A DNA stretch of 49,151 nucleotides from Serratia bockelmannii (GCF_008011855.1 NZ_VOUX01000027.1:1-49151), one strand, 5' to 3'. Counted from the first letter of the stretch, positions 35,520 through 44,495 are shown. The notes: a model not told the origin generated them from the sequence alone. Translations and numbers: made by a program.

Positions 35520-36115
35520 GGGGAATTGCCGTCAATGTTCCGCATTTCTTTGTGGCCAACATGAACGGCAATTGTAGGGGCCGATGGCGCGGCCCCTACA
35601 CCCGCGCCTTTGCTTAACACCGCCTGTCCGCTGCGCGGATACCCTCGCCGTGTCTGCATTGTCGGGCGGGTCGGCTGCGACAAACGTCCCTGTTAGTCTC
35701 GCCTCAACCGGCCTTCCCTGGCCGGTTGCCCCTGACAACGCCGCCTTGCTCGGCAGCCGGTGATGCGCGTTAAAGGTCAACACCCGAGCTGGCAGCTACC
35801 GGGAAATCTGCCGCTGATGAGGTTATGGCAGAGAAGTTGGAGATGAGCGCGGTGTTGGGCGCCCTTGAAGACGCCGAACGCAGGCATAGCGCATTAGGAG
35901 AAACCGCCATGGACGGCGGTTTCAGGTGAGACAGGCAGGGACGCCTGTCGCAACCGGCCTCAATGTGCTATGGCGGAGAGAGGGCAGTTGGCAAAGCCAA
36001 CCGTCTGATAGGGCAAAGGCGCGGGTTGCCAGGGGCCGCGCCTTCGGCCCCTGGCTCGGTCGAGGTGCGTGAGCCACATGAGGCATCTCACTTTTATCGA
36101 CCGAAAATGTCACGA
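35520..36115. repeat. Hairpin-dense non-coding element
   Basis: No credible gene lies here; short open frames have no ribosome sites. At least seven inverted repeats are packed into 0.6 kb, with arms at 35524-35532/35565-35573, 35573-35583/35590-35600, 35705-35713/35720-35728, 35900-35908/35915-35923, 35930-35936/35943-35949, 36039-36048/36055-36064 and 36066-36073/36107-36114, plus a 6-bp one at 35997-36011. Arms are 7-11 bp, mostly perfect, with 6-nt loops in five cases. It may be a mosaic of dispersed intergenic repeats, a decayed mobile element or a structured RNA. Confidence 0.6.
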
Positions 36116-36166
36116 ACGCCTGTAGAAAAACGCTTAACTGAATCAGCATTGTGCTCTAGCCGCGCC

Positions 36167-36547
36167 TTATTGCAACGCCATCACCGCCTCAATTTCCACA
36201 CACACTGCGGGTGAGAACAACGCGCTGACCGCCATCAGTGAACAGGCCGGCAGCGCGCCGTCGAAATAGTCAAACAGCACCGGGCGCACGCCCGCCAGAT
36301 CGGCGATGTCGGTCAGGAACACGCTGATTTTAATCAAGGCCTTGAGATTCACGCCTTCGCTGGCGGCGATGGTCGCCAATTGCTCGAGGATCTCCTGCGT
36401 CTGTTCCGGCGCGCTTAAGCCTTGCGCGTCGGTGGCGAAGGCCGTCAAGCCCGACACATACAGGCGATCGCTGTGGCGCACCGCATGCACATAGGGGCCG
36501 CCCGGCGTAGGCAACTGCGGATAATTCGTGCGTTTTAATGATGTCAT
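36167..36547 (-). CDS. Rid/YjgF-family protein lacking the catalytic arginine
   Basis: 126 residues. Rid fold landmarks: GGPYVHAVRHSDRLYVSGLTA at the N-terminus, QTQEILEQLATIAASEG, LIKISVFLTDIADLAGV and the C-terminal VCVEIEAVMAL. RidA iminohydrolases have Arg105 in a PARSCVEV segment; the equivalent here is PACSLMAV, so the arginine is replaced by Cys. That argues against the RidA 2-iminoacid deaminase activity and for another Rid subfamily. ATG 36547 is preceded by GGGG. Substrate is unknown. Confidence 0.85.
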   Translation of the reverse strand: MTSLKRTNYPQLPTPGGPYVHAVRHSDRLYVSGLTAFATDAQGLSAPEQTQEILEQLATIAASEGVNLKALIKISVFLTDIADLAGVRPVLFDYFDGALPACSLMAVSALFSPAVCVEIEAVMALQ

Positions 36548-36729
36548 GATCAAACCCCGCGCAAGACCGGTTAATAAAAGCGACAAACTTGGTTAGGATA
36601 CTGAGGAAACGGCGGCCAGACGCCGCACACCGATGATATATGAGCGTATCATCCCTCTTTATTTTATACGTCGTCTCTCACCCGAATGTGACAGTGCGGC
36701 GCAGATCGGCCACAAGGACGCATGAGACG

Positions 36730-37584
36730 ATGAACCCGCTTTTTACTCCCTACCTGCAACGCTGGCAACTGGAACAGGACGGTAAAGCCTTCGAAACCCA
36801 CAGCAGCCTGCTGATGCCGGTGCGTTACCGGGGCGAGGCCGCCATGCTGAAGATCGCCCGCGAGCAGGAGGAGCGCTTCGGCGGCCAGCTGATGTGCTGG
36901 TGGCGCGGGGAAGGCGCCGCGCAGGTGTTGGCGTGGCACGAAGACGGCATTCTGCTGGAGCGCGCACAGGGCGAAAGCTCGTTGGCGCAGCTGGTGCGTG
37001 ACGGCGACGATGAGCAGGCCACGGCGATCCTGTGCCGGGCGATCGCCGCCTTGCATGCGCCGCGCGCGGCACCGCTGCCCGAATTGATCCCGTTGCAAGA
37101 GTGGTTTAGCTCGCTGTGGCCGGCGGCGCAGGCGCACGGCGGCATGCTGCGTCTCAGCGCCACGACGGCGGCGGAATTGCTGAGTAGCCCGCGAGATGAA
37201 AGCGTGCTGCACGGTGATATCCACCATGACAACGTGCTGGACTTCGGCGAACGCGGCTGGCTGGCGATCGATCCCAAGCGTTTGTACGGCGAACGGGGCT
37301 TCGATTACGCCAATATCTTCTGTAATCCCAACTACGGCATCGCCACCGATCCGGCCATTTTCCAGCGGCGCGTGGAACAGGTCTGTCGCTTGGCCGGGCT
37401 GGAACGCCGGCGCTTGCTGCAATGGATCCTGGCCTGGGCGGGGCTCTCCGCCGCCTGGTTTATGGAAGACGGGCAGGCGGCGGATATCGACTTCCGCGTG
37501 GCCGAGCTGGCGGCGCGCGCGTTGGATCTCCCGCTGCCCGACGGCGATTCAGGGTTCATCCTGCCAGTAATCGAGCGAGGCTGA
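36730..37584 (+). CDS. Aminoglycoside/hydroxyurea phosphotransferase family kinase, APH(6)-like
   Basis: 284 residues. The kinase core includes the Brenner-type catalytic loop SVLHGDIHHDNVLDF (Asp and Asn), the metal-binding Asp in WLAIDPKRLYGERGFDYANIFCNP, and an N-lobe with RGEAAMLKIA (ATP-site Lys). The FDYANxFxNP pattern is typical of the APH(6)/hydroxyurea kinase family, which O-phosphorylates streptomycin. Chromosomal relatives are often of unknown physiological substrate, and resistance cannot be assumed. ATG 36730 is used; an open frame of 30 codons upstream is unlikely to be translated. The 3' end overlaps the convergent cupin gene by 36 bp. Confidence 0.85.
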   Translation: MNPLFTPYLQRWQLEQDGKAFETHSSLLMPVRYRGEAAMLKIAREQEERFGGQLMCWWRGEGAAQVLAWHEDGILLERAQGESSLAQLVRDGDDEQATAILCRAIAALHAPRAAPLPELIPLQEWFSSLWPAAQAHGGMLRLSATTAAELLSSPRDESVLHGDIHHDNVLDFGERGWLAIDPKRLYGERGFDYANIFCNPNYGIATDPAIFQRRVEQVCRLAGLERRRLLQWILAWAGLSAAWFMEDGQAADIDFRVAELAARALDLPLPDGDSGFILPVIERG

Positions 37585-38052
37585 AGGGCGTTGCAGATAA
37601 CGCACCTGTTCGCCGTCATTGCCGCGCGCCATCGCCTGGTATTTGCCTGAGTCCGGATACATCACCACTTCCGGCTGTTCGCGCGTGCTGACGGACAGGT
37701 ACTTCAGCGGCGCATCGGAGGTGTTGATGATCTGGTGCGGGTATTCCGGGCCAGGCGGAATGAAAATGACATCCCCGCTGACGATCGGCAGCATTTCTCC
37801 GGCCACGCGCAGCGTACCGCTGCCTTCCAAAATGATGAACATTTCCTCCTGAGCATAGTGAAAATGGTAGGGGCAGGAGCGCATGCCCGGCGCCACACAA
37901 TCGAAAGAAGCGCCCAGCTTGTCGGCGGCGGTGCCGGTGCCGAGGCGAGCGCCGACGCTGTCATACAGCGGCGGCCGTCGGTCATGCTTCATCTCTACCT
38001 GTTCGACATTGCGTATCAGACGCTGGGCCAACAGCGCGGCTTTCTCGGTCAT
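37549..38052 (-). CDS. Cupin-domain protein
   Basis: 167 residues. Single cupin: motif 1 CPYHFHYAQEEMFIILEGSGTLRVAG (two His and Glu as metal ligands) and motif 2 GDVIFIPPGPEYPHQIIN (His). The C-terminal STREQPEVVMYPDSGKYQAMA is seen in a family of cupins of unknown function. It may be a metal-dependent isomerase, dioxygenase or sugar-binding protein. ATG 38052 follows AAGGAAGC. It overlaps the end of the kinase gene by 36 bp on the opposite strand. Confidence 0.82.
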   Translation of the reverse strand: MTEKAALLAQRLIRNVEQVEMKHDRRPPLYDSVGARLGTGTAADKLGASFDCVAPGMRSCPYHFHYAQEEMFIILEGSGTLRVAGEMLPIVSGDVIFIPPGPEYPHQIINTSDAPLKYLSVSTREQPEVVMYPDSGKYQAMARGNDGEQVRYLQRPSASLDYWQDEP

Positions 38053-38152
38053 AAGCTTCCTTGGTGACGGCGTCACTTATTAGGTGGATTGACATTCAGA
38101 CGACAGAGAAAGTGAAGGCGCCACGGCGCCGCTTGTCAATGTAGACCGCCCG

Positions 38153-39340
38153 TTACGCCTCGGAGGCTCGCCGCGGCAGCGACAGCAGCAGATGGGCGAT
38201 AGCGCCGCCGACAATGCCCCAGAAGGCCGAACCGATGCCGAGCAGCGTGACGCCGGAGGCGGTGATGAGGAAGGCGATCAGCGCCGCGTCGCGCTGTTTT
38301 TCATCATGCAGCGCACGTTGCAGGCTGCCGCCGATGGTGCCGAGCAACGCCAGCCCGGCAATGGTGTGGATCAAGGCGACCGGCAACGCGCTGAACAACA
38401 GGCCGATGGCACCGCCGAACAGACCGGCCAGCAGATAGAAGCCGCCGGCGGCCACCGCGCCCATATAGCGCCGCTGCGGATCGGGATGCACGTCCGGCCC
38501 CATGCAGATGGCGGCGGTAATGGCGGCGATGCACACCGAGAAGCCGCCGAACGGCGCCAGCAGCAGTGCGGTCAGCGCCGTCCAGGCGATCAGCGGTGAG
38601 GTGGGGACGCGGTAGCCCGCCGCCTGCAGCGTGGCGATGCCGGGGGCGTTTTGCGAAGCCATGGTGACCACGAAGAAGGGCACGCCGATGCCGAGCAGCG
38701 TCGGCCAATTGAAATGCGGCGCGATAAATTCCGGCATGGCGAACGCCGGCGCTTGCTGCGTTAGCTGGATATTGCCCTGCAGCGCGGCGATCGCCAGCCC
38801 AACCGCCAGCGTCAGCATGATGGCGTAGCGCGGTTGATAACGGCGGCTGAGCAGATAGGCCAGCCCCATGCCGGCGCTGAGGGGGAAATTGAGCTGCAGC
38901 GAAGCGAAGGCGTCCAGCCCGAAACGCAGCAAGATCCCCGCCAGCATCGCCGCAGAAATCGCCTGCGGGATGTAGTCCATCAGGCGGGCGAACAGCCCGG
39001 TGACGCCGCACAGCAGGATCAGACCGGAAGCGAAGATAAACACGCCGATCGCCTCGTTGATCGGCGTGCCGGGCAGGCTGGTGACCAGCAGCGCCGCGCC
39101 GGGCGTCGACCAGGCGGTGAGGATCGGGGTGCGGTAGTAAAGCGAGAGCCCGAGCGAGGTGACACCCATCGCGATCCCCAGTGCGCTCAGCCAGCCGCCG
39201 ATCTGCGCCGGCGTGGCGCCTGCGGCGGCGGCGGCCTGGAAAATGATCGCGGCAGAGCTGGTGTAACCCACCAGAACGGCGACAAAGCCGGCCATGATGG
39301 CGGGCAGGGTCAGATGGCGCAGGGAGAGGGCTGGGCGCAT
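38153..39340 (-). CDS. BenE-family transporter (YdcO-like)
   Basis: 395 residues (E. coli YdcO 391). It is a polytopic inner-membrane protein with 11-12 helices, related to benzoate/H+ symporter BenE. Family segments are VAVLVGYTSSAAIIFQAAAAAGA, the WSTPGAALL re-entrant segment and FGGFSVCIAAITAAICMG. The transported substrate in enterobacteria is not established. ATG 39340 follows GGAGCTCC. It is divergent from the SutR-like gene over 115 bp containing two perfect palindromes; the E. coli homologues ydcO and ydcN are arranged in the same way. Confidence 0.9.
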   Translation of the reverse strand: MRPALSLRHLTLPAIMAGFVAVLVGYTSSAAIIFQAAAAAGATPAQIGGWLSALGIAMGVTSLGLSLYYRTPILTAWSTPGAALLVTSLPGTPINEAIGVFIFASGLILLCGVTGLFARLMDYIPQAISAAMLAGILLRFGLDAFASLQLNFPLSAGMGLAYLLSRRYQPRYAIMLTLAVGLAIAALQGNIQLTQQAPAFAMPEFIAPHFNWPTLLGIGVPFFVVTMASQNAPGIATLQAAGYRVPTSPLIAWTALTALLLAPFGGFSVCIAAITAAICMGPDVHPDPQRRYMGAVAAGGFYLLAGLFGGAIGLLFSALPVALIHTIAGLALLGTIGGSLQRALHDEKQRDAALIAFLITASGVTLLGIGSAFWGIVGGAIAHLLLSLPRRASEA

Positions 39341-39361
39341 GAGGAGCTCCAATCGGTAATT

Positions 39362-39377
39362 GTGCGTTATAACGCAC
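39362..39377. promoter_or_regulatory. Palindromic operator 1 in the benE/SutR-like intergenic region
   Basis: GTGCGTTATAACGCAC is a perfect 16-bp palindrome 22 bp upstream of the benE-like start. It shares the pattern GTGCGYTATARCGCAC with the second site. It is probably bound by the divergent XRE-cupin regulator. Confidence 0.8.
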
Positions 39378-39399
39378 GACAAGAAATCAGCATAGCACC

Positions 39400-39415
39400 G
39401 TGCGCTATAGCGCAC
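39400..39415. promoter_or_regulatory. Palindromic operator 2, over the promoter of the SutR-like gene
   Basis: GTGCGCTATAGCGCAC is a perfect 16-bp palindrome, centre-to-centre 38 bp from site 1. It covers the -35 position relative to a TATAAT at 39423-39428, so autorepression is likely. Confidence 0.8.
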
Positions 39416-39455
39416 AAGCGGGTATAATCGGGCACGATACGCAGAGGAGAACAGG

Positions 39456-40019
39456 ATGCAGGAACTTGCCGGCCATTTGGCGCACACCCTTCGCACGCTG
39501 CGCACACAGCGCGGCTGGAGCCTGACGCAGGCGGCTGAATACACCGGCGTCAGCAAAGCGATGCTCGGGCAGATTGAACGCGGTGAATCCAGCCCGACGG
39601 TGGCGACGCTGTGGAAGATCGCCACCGGCTTCAACGTGGCGTTCTCCGCCTTTCTTGAGGCGTCGCCCGCTCAGCAACAGGCGACGCTGCACCGCTACGG
39701 TGAACTGCCGGTGTACGATCAGGACAATGCTGATATGCGCGTGGTGCCGCTGTTTCCCTACGACCGCCAGCTGGGTTTCGATATGTTCGTCATCGATCTC
39801 GCACCGGGCGCGCTCAGCGAATCGTCGCCCCATGAGCCGGGCGTGATCGAGCATGTGATCGTGATCAGCGGCCGACTAGAATTGGCGATCGACGGCGAAT
39901 GGCACAGCCTGGCGGCCGGCGAAGCGATGCGCTTTCAGGCCGATCGGCCGCACGCCTACCGCAACGCCAGTTCACAAACGGTGCGCATCCACGATCTGAT
40001 CCACTATCCTCAATCCTGA
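39456..40019 (+). CDS. XRE-cupin transcriptional regulator (SutR/YdcN-like)
   Basis: 187 residues (E. coli SutR about 178). The N-terminal helix-turn-helix is LAHTLRTLRTQRGWSLTQAAEYTGVSKAMLGQIERGESSPTVATLWKIA (about 9-57). The C-terminal cupin has HEPGVIEHVIVISGRLELAIDGEWHSL and RPHAYRNAS. E. coli SutR controls sulfur-utilisation genes. ATG 39456 follows GAGGAGAACAGG. It is divergent from the BenE-like transporter, the obvious target. Confidence 0.9.
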   Translation: MQELAGHLAHTLRTLRTQRGWSLTQAAEYTGVSKAMLGQIERGESSPTVATLWKIATGFNVAFSAFLEASPAQQQATLHRYGELPVYDQDNADMRVVPLFPYDRQLGFDMFVIDLAPGALSESSPHEPGVIEHVIVISGRLELAIDGEWHSLAAGEAMRFQADRPHAYRNASSQTVRIHDLIHYPQS

Positions 40020-40147
40020 CTCAACGCGGTGCCCGCGGGCTTTGACTCCGCGCCGCCAAACGCCTACCTTGTTGAAAATGACTCTTATTTCACAGGCTGT
40101 CGCCCATGACGGGGCGGCGTTGTAGCCGACTCAAAAGGAGCTTGATT

Positions 40148-42307
40148 TTGCCGGTCACCAATCGACGTCAGTTCATTAAACTCAGTGCGCAAACCGCAGG
40201 AGCCGTATTCGCGATGACTTCATTACCTAACAGTATCCGCCTGGCGATGGCGGCGGAGGGCGGCGCGGCCGCCGGCGATGACTTCCTGTGGCTGGAGGAG
40301 CTGCAGGGTAAAAAAGCGCTGCAATGGGTGCAGCAGGAAAATCAGCGCACCGTGGCGCGTTTCGGCCAGGGCGAAGACTTTCAGCGCATTGAGCGCGAGG
40401 TGCTGGATATCCTCAATAAAGACACCCAAATCCCGTGGGTGAGCAAGCGCGGCGAGTACTATTACAACTTCTGGCAGGATCGGGCCAACCCGCGCGGCCT
40501 GCTGCGGCGCACCACGCTGGACGAGTACCGCAAGGCCAAACCGGCCTGGGAGACGGTGCTGGATATCGATGCGTTGGGCAAGGCGGAGGGCAAGGATTGG
40601 GTCTATCAGGGCTCGCAACCGCTGGCGCCGGAATACCGTTATTGCCTGATGCAGCTGTCGCCGGACGGCGGTGACGCCACCGAGATCCGCGAATTCGATC
40701 TGGTGGCCAAACGCTTCGTCAAAGACGGTTTTAATGTACCGGTGGCGAAAAGTCGGGTCTCCTGGGTCGATCGGGATACGCTGTTCATCGCCACCGATTT
40801 CGGCCCCGGCTCGATGACCCAGTCCGGCTACGCGCGCATCGCCAAGCGCTGGCGGCGCGGCACGCCGCTGAGCGCCGCCGAAACGCTGTACGAAGCGCAG
40901 CCCGAGGACATGGCGGTCTTCGCCTATCACGACCGCACACCGGGTTTTGAGCGCGATTTCGTCGGCCGCAGCCTGGACTTCTACCGCCGCGACTATTTCT
41001 TGCTGATGCAGGACGGCCGGCAGAAAAAAATCGATATCCCGGCCGACGCCGAGCTGGATACGCATCGGGAATGGCTGCTGATCAAACCGAGCAGCGACTG
41101 GGAGGTGGGCGGCAAGCGCTATCCGTCCGGCGCGCTGCTGGCGGCCAACTTCGATGACTATCTGGCGGGTAAGCGCGAGCTGCAACTGCTGTTTACCCCA
41201 ACGGCGGAGCAGGCGCTGAGCGGCTACAGCGGTACCCGCGATCATCTGATCCTCAGTATCATGGATAACGTGGTCAACCGTCTGGAAGTGCTGACGCCGC
41301 AGGGCGGCAGCTGGCAACGTCGTCCGCTGGGCAACCCCGGCGCCATCAGCACCATCTCCGCCGGCGGCATCGACGAAGAGAGCAACGCCTATTTCCTGAC
41401 CATCAGCGGATTCCTGCAGCCGACCTCGCTGTATATGGGCAACCTCGACGGCGGTGAGGCGACGCTGCTGAAACAGGCGCCGCAGGATTTTGACGCGTCA
41501 GGCTACCAAGTGAGCCAGCATTTTGCGCGCTCCAAGGACGGCACCCGCGTGCCGTATTTCCAGATTGCCGCCAAAGATCTCAAACCGGACGGCAGCACGC
41601 CGACGCTGCTGTATGGCTACGGCGGGTTTGAAGTGCCGCTGTTGCCGGGCTATCTCGGCGGCAAGGCGCCGGCCTGGCTGGAACGCGGTGGGGTATACGT
41701 GGTGGCCAACATCCGCGGCGGCGGCGAATACGGCCCGGCCTGGCACCAGGCCGCGCTCAAGCAGAACCGCCATCGCGCCTACGAGGATTTCGCCGCCGTG
41801 GCCGAAGATCTCATCGCACGCCAGGTGACCTCGGCGCCGCATCTCGGTGCGCGCGGCGGCAGCAACGGCGGCCTGCTGGTGGGCAATATGCTGACGCTGT
41901 ATCCGCAGCTGTTCGGCTGCATCGTCTGCGAAGTGCCGCTGCTGGACATGCAGCGCTATACGCAGCTTTCCGCCGGCGCGTCGTGGATCGCCGAATACGG
42001 TGACCCGAGCAAGCCGGAGGAGTGGGCCTACATCAAGACCTTCTCGCCGTACCACAACATTCAGACGCAGACGGCCTATCCGCCGGTGTTGTTCTATACC
42101 GCGACCAGCGACGATCGGGTCAACCCGGCCCACGCGCGCAAAATGGCGGCGCGCATGCAGGCGATGGGGTATCAGCAGGCTTATTTCTATGAAAATACCG
42201 AAGGCGGGCACAGCGCCGCCGCCGACAAGCAACAGGCGGCATTCCACAGCGCACTGGTAAGCGAATTCATGTGGGCCAACCTGAGCGATAAACCCAAATC
42301 AGCGTAA
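40148..42307 (+). CDS. Tat-exported prolyl oligopeptidase family peptidase (S9A)
   Basis: 719 residues from TTG 40148, which has AAAAGGAG 7 nt upstream; an ATG 14 codons earlier has none. A twin-arginine signal (NRRQFIKLSAQTAGAVFAM) ends at about residue 35. The seven-bladed propeller domain spans about 60-430, and the C-terminal hydrolase carries Ser572 (GARGGSNGGLL), Asp655/656 (TSDDRVNP) and His688 (EGGHSAA). PANIRGGGEYGPAWHQAA-like segments (here VVANIRGGGEYGPAWH) are characteristic. It cleaves short proline- or basic-residue-containing peptides. E. coli PtrB is cytosolic, so periplasmic export is a difference. Confidence 0.88.
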   Translation: MPVTNRRQFIKLSAQTAGAVFAMTSLPNSIRLAMAAEGGAAAGDDFLWLEELQGKKALQWVQQENQRTVARFGQGEDFQRIEREVLDILNKDTQIPWVSKRGEYYYNFWQDRANPRGLLRRTTLDEYRKAKPAWETVLDIDALGKAEGKDWVYQGSQPLAPEYRYCLMQLSPDGGDATEIREFDLVAKRFVKDGFNVPVAKSRVSWVDRDTLFIATDFGPGSMTQSGYARIAKRWRRGTPLSAAETLYEAQPEDMAVFAYHDRTPGFERDFVGRSLDFYRRDYFLLMQDGRQKKIDIPADAELDTHREWLLIKPSSDWEVGGKRYPSGALLAANFDDYLAGKRELQLLFTPTAEQALSGYSGTRDHLILSIMDNVVNRLEVLTPQGGSWQRRPLGNPGAISTISAGGIDEESNAYFLTISGFLQPTSLYMGNLDGGEATLLKQAPQDFDASGYQVSQHFARSKDGTRVPYFQIAAKDLKPDGSTPTLLYGYGGFEVPLLPGYLGGKAPAWLERGGVYVVANIRGGGEYGPAWHQAALKQNRHRAYEDFAAVAEDLIARQVTSAPHLGARGGSNGGLLVGNMLTLYPQLFGCIVCEVPLLDMQRYTQLSAGASWIAEYGDPSKPEEWAYIKTFSPYHNIQTQTAYPPVLFYTATSDDRVNPAHARKMAARMQAMGYQQAYFYENTEGGHSAAADKQQAAFHSALVSEFMWANLSDKPKSA

Positions 42308-42326
42308 ACCCGTTTATTGCGGGCAT

Positions 42327-42360
42327 AAAAAAACACCGGGGCGTTAACCTCGGTGTTTTT
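42327..42360. terminator. Bidirectional terminator between the S9 peptidase gene and dtpA
   Basis: AAAAACACCGGGG, a 6-nt loop, CCTCGGTGTTTTT with one wobble or mismatch. A and T tracts lie on both sides. Confidence 0.9.
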
Positions 42361-42383
42361 ATTTACGCCCAATCTGCCGACGA

Positions 42384-43898
42384 TCAGTGAGCCGCGGTGG
42401 CTTCCTGCGCTTTCTGATTGGCGTCTTCGGTGGTATCCAGCGTCATGCGGTACAGTTTCGGCGCGGTCAGCATCATCAGGATAGCAATGACGGCGGTGAC
42501 GATGCCGATTTGCATAAACACATGGCTGTAGATGGCCAGCGAAGCGTGCGCGTCGTTGATGTCGCTTGGGACGGCGGTCAGACCGGCAACCTTACCGGCG
42601 ATCAGCGCGGCGGCGGCGGTGGTCAGGAACCAGGAACCCATGATGAAGCCCATCAGACGCTGCGGCACCAGCTGTGCCACCATCGCCAGACCCAGGCCGG
42701 AAATCATCAGCTCACCGATGCTCTGCAGCGCGTAGCTCAGGATCAGCCAGTTGACCGACACAATGCCCTGTTCGTTGGCGAAGCTGGCGCCCCATGGCAG
42801 CACCAGGAAGGCGCAGGAGCACAGGATCATACCGAAAGCGAACTTGTGCGGCATCGGCAGGCGATCGCCCATTTTGTTATACAGCGCGGCCAGAATCGGG
42901 CTGGCGAGCATGATCCAGAATGGGTTCAGCGCCTGATACTGCTCAGGCTCGAAGGCGATGCCGAAGATGCTGTGTTCCACGTTGTGGATGGCGAAGAAGT
43001 TCAGTGAGGTTGGCATTTGGCTGTACAGCACGAAGAACACCACCGCTTCCAGCATCAACAGGAAGGCGACGATCATCTTGCGGCGTGCGGCGCCGTGCAG
43101 GGCGAAGGTTTCCTTGGCGAACACCAGCACGATGCCGGCGGAAACGAGGGCCAGCGCCCAGCGCGCGATCACCTGGTTGTGCAGCAGCCAGCTGGACACG
43201 GCGATCAACGCCACGATGCCGACCAGCACCATCAGCAGTTTCGGCAGATGCAGCGGCTTGAAGTCAGGCTTGGAGCCGTTTTCCTTCACCCACTTGTGGC
43301 ACATCATAAAGTTGACCAGGGTGATCAGCATGCCGACCACGCTCAGGGAGAACGCCACGCTCCAGCCGTATTTCGCTGCCAGCCACGGGGTGGCCAGCAT
43401 GGAGAAGAAGGAACCGATGTTCACCGACATGTAGTACATGGTGAAGGCGCCGTCGAGACGCGGATCGTCTTTCTCATAGCAGGTGGACAGCAGGGAGGAC
43501 GGGTTAGCCTTGAACAGGCCGCTGCCCACGGCGATGGTCGCCATACCCATGTAGACCCAGAAGATGTCGTGGCCGGAGTAGGCCACCATGGCGTAACCGG
43601 CGGCCAGCACCAGTGCGCCGAGCACGATCACGCGTTTGGCACCCAGCACCTTGTCGCCCAGCCAGCCGCCGATGGCGACGAAGCCGTATACCAGGGCGCT
43701 GAAGGAAGAGAACAGGGTGATGGAGTCGGCTTCGCTCATGCCGAGCATCTTGACCAGATAAACCGCCATGATGCCCTGCAGGCCGTAATAGCCGAAACGC
43801 TCCCACAGTTCGATCGAGAAGATCAGATAGAACGCTTTCGGTTGTTTGAACGCGTTAAGGCTAACGCTCTCCGGGTGTTGGTTGTTTGCTGTTGACAC
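42384..43898 (-). CDS. dtpA: Dipeptide/tripeptide proton symporter DtpA
   Basis: 504 residues (E. coli DtpA/TppB 500). It is a POT-family transporter with 14 helices. Signature [19 protein letters not shown] in helix 1 (the ExxERFxYY motif) couples protons. [13 protein letters not shown] is the helix 2-3 loop, and [14 protein letters not shown] is the second POT signature. GTG 43898 follows CAGAGG. In E. coli its expression depends on OmpR. The pair dtpA-nth is conserved, and a periplasmic peptidase upstream would supply it with peptides. Confidence 0.96.
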   Translation of the reverse strand: MSTANNQHPESVSLNAFKQPKAFYLIFSIELWERFGYYGLQGIMAVYLVKMLGMSEADSITLFSSFSALVYGFVAIGGWLGDKVLGAKRVIVLGALVLAAGYAMVAYSGHDIFWVYMGMATIAVGSGLFKANPSSLLSTCYEKDDPRLDGAFTMYYMSVNIGSFFSMLATPWLAAKYGWSVAFSLSVVGMLITLVNFMMCHKWVKENGSKPDFKPLHLPKLLMVLVGIVALIAVSSWLLHNQVIARWALALVSAGIVLVFAKETFALHGAARRKMIVAFLLMLEAVVFFVLYSQMPTSLNFFAIHNVEHSIFGIAFEPEQYQALNPFWIMLASPILAALYNKMGDRLPMPHKFAFGMILCSCAFLVLPWGASFANEQGIVSVNWLILSYALQSIGELMISGLGLAMVAQLVPQRLMGFIMGSWFLTTAAAALIAGKVAGLTAVPSDINDAHASLAIYSHVFMQIGIVTAVIAILMMLTAPKLYRMTLDTTEDANQKAQEATAAH

Positions 43899-44475
43899 TG
43901 GTACCTCTGTTTTTTCGCAGCCCGTCTTTGGAGGACGGGAAAGTACAAAAGTTGATGCGGAACGGCATCCTTTTGCGTTGTTATAGGATGGGGACGGCGG
44001 TTAATGTTCACTATCTTTGTCAACGTGGCAAGCAGTTTGTCATATTCGGTTACATTTAACGCTAGCAGGATTATGCTGCGATGTTGCAAATGTTATGCAG
44101 TATTAACTTTCGGGTTTTAATGATTTGCCGATTTTTTGTTTTGATTAAAAGCTATACGGATTTTAAATAGGGATATATTCTGCTGAATTGCTATTTTTTA
44201 GCGTATCAGTGTATGTGTGGTTATTAATCCATTGGAATGTTGTGCATATGACGCATTTTGTAAAATTATAGAAATTTAAGAAAACGGGACTGGCATTTGT
44301 GAACGCCTTGTGATCCTGAAAGCGTGACGTTCACCGCAATTTTCGACTAATTTTTCGCTTGAAAATAACACGGCACTGAGTTTTTCACTGAAAACCGCGA
44401 TAACACCGGGGTTACTGCTGCGCGATATCACATTTCCGATAAAAAAGAGGCGCTGGCGGGGAGAGATGAAGCGAC
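43899..44475. other. AT-rich 0.6-kb gap between dtpA and nth
   Basis: The gap has markedly lower GC than its surroundings, with several runs of T and A around 44130-44280. It must hold the dtpA promoter; TTGACA occurs on the minus strand near 44020, but no good -10 is at the proper spacing. I see no ORF with a ribosome site. Confidence 0.5.
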
Positions 44476-44495
44476 GGGTGCGGTTTGCCGCACCC
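44476..44495 (-). terminator. Hairpin after nth
   Basis: GGGTGCGG, a 4-nt loop, CCGCACCC, 8 nt beyond the nth stop. No U-tract follows, so termination may be incomplete or Rho-dependent. Confidence 0.5.

Noticed and set aside
35922..36149. 75-codon minus-strand open frame in the hairpin-rich region
   Set aside because: No ribosome site, no recognisable domain, and it runs through five inverted repeats.
39341..39634. 98-codon N-terminal extension of the BenE-like gene
   Set aside because: Would run through both operator palindromes and into the SutR-like coding region; ATG 39340 has a good ribosome site.
43017..43895. 292-codon plus-strand open frame opposite dtpA
   Set aside because: His/Gln/Glu-rich antisense shadow of a clear POT transporter.
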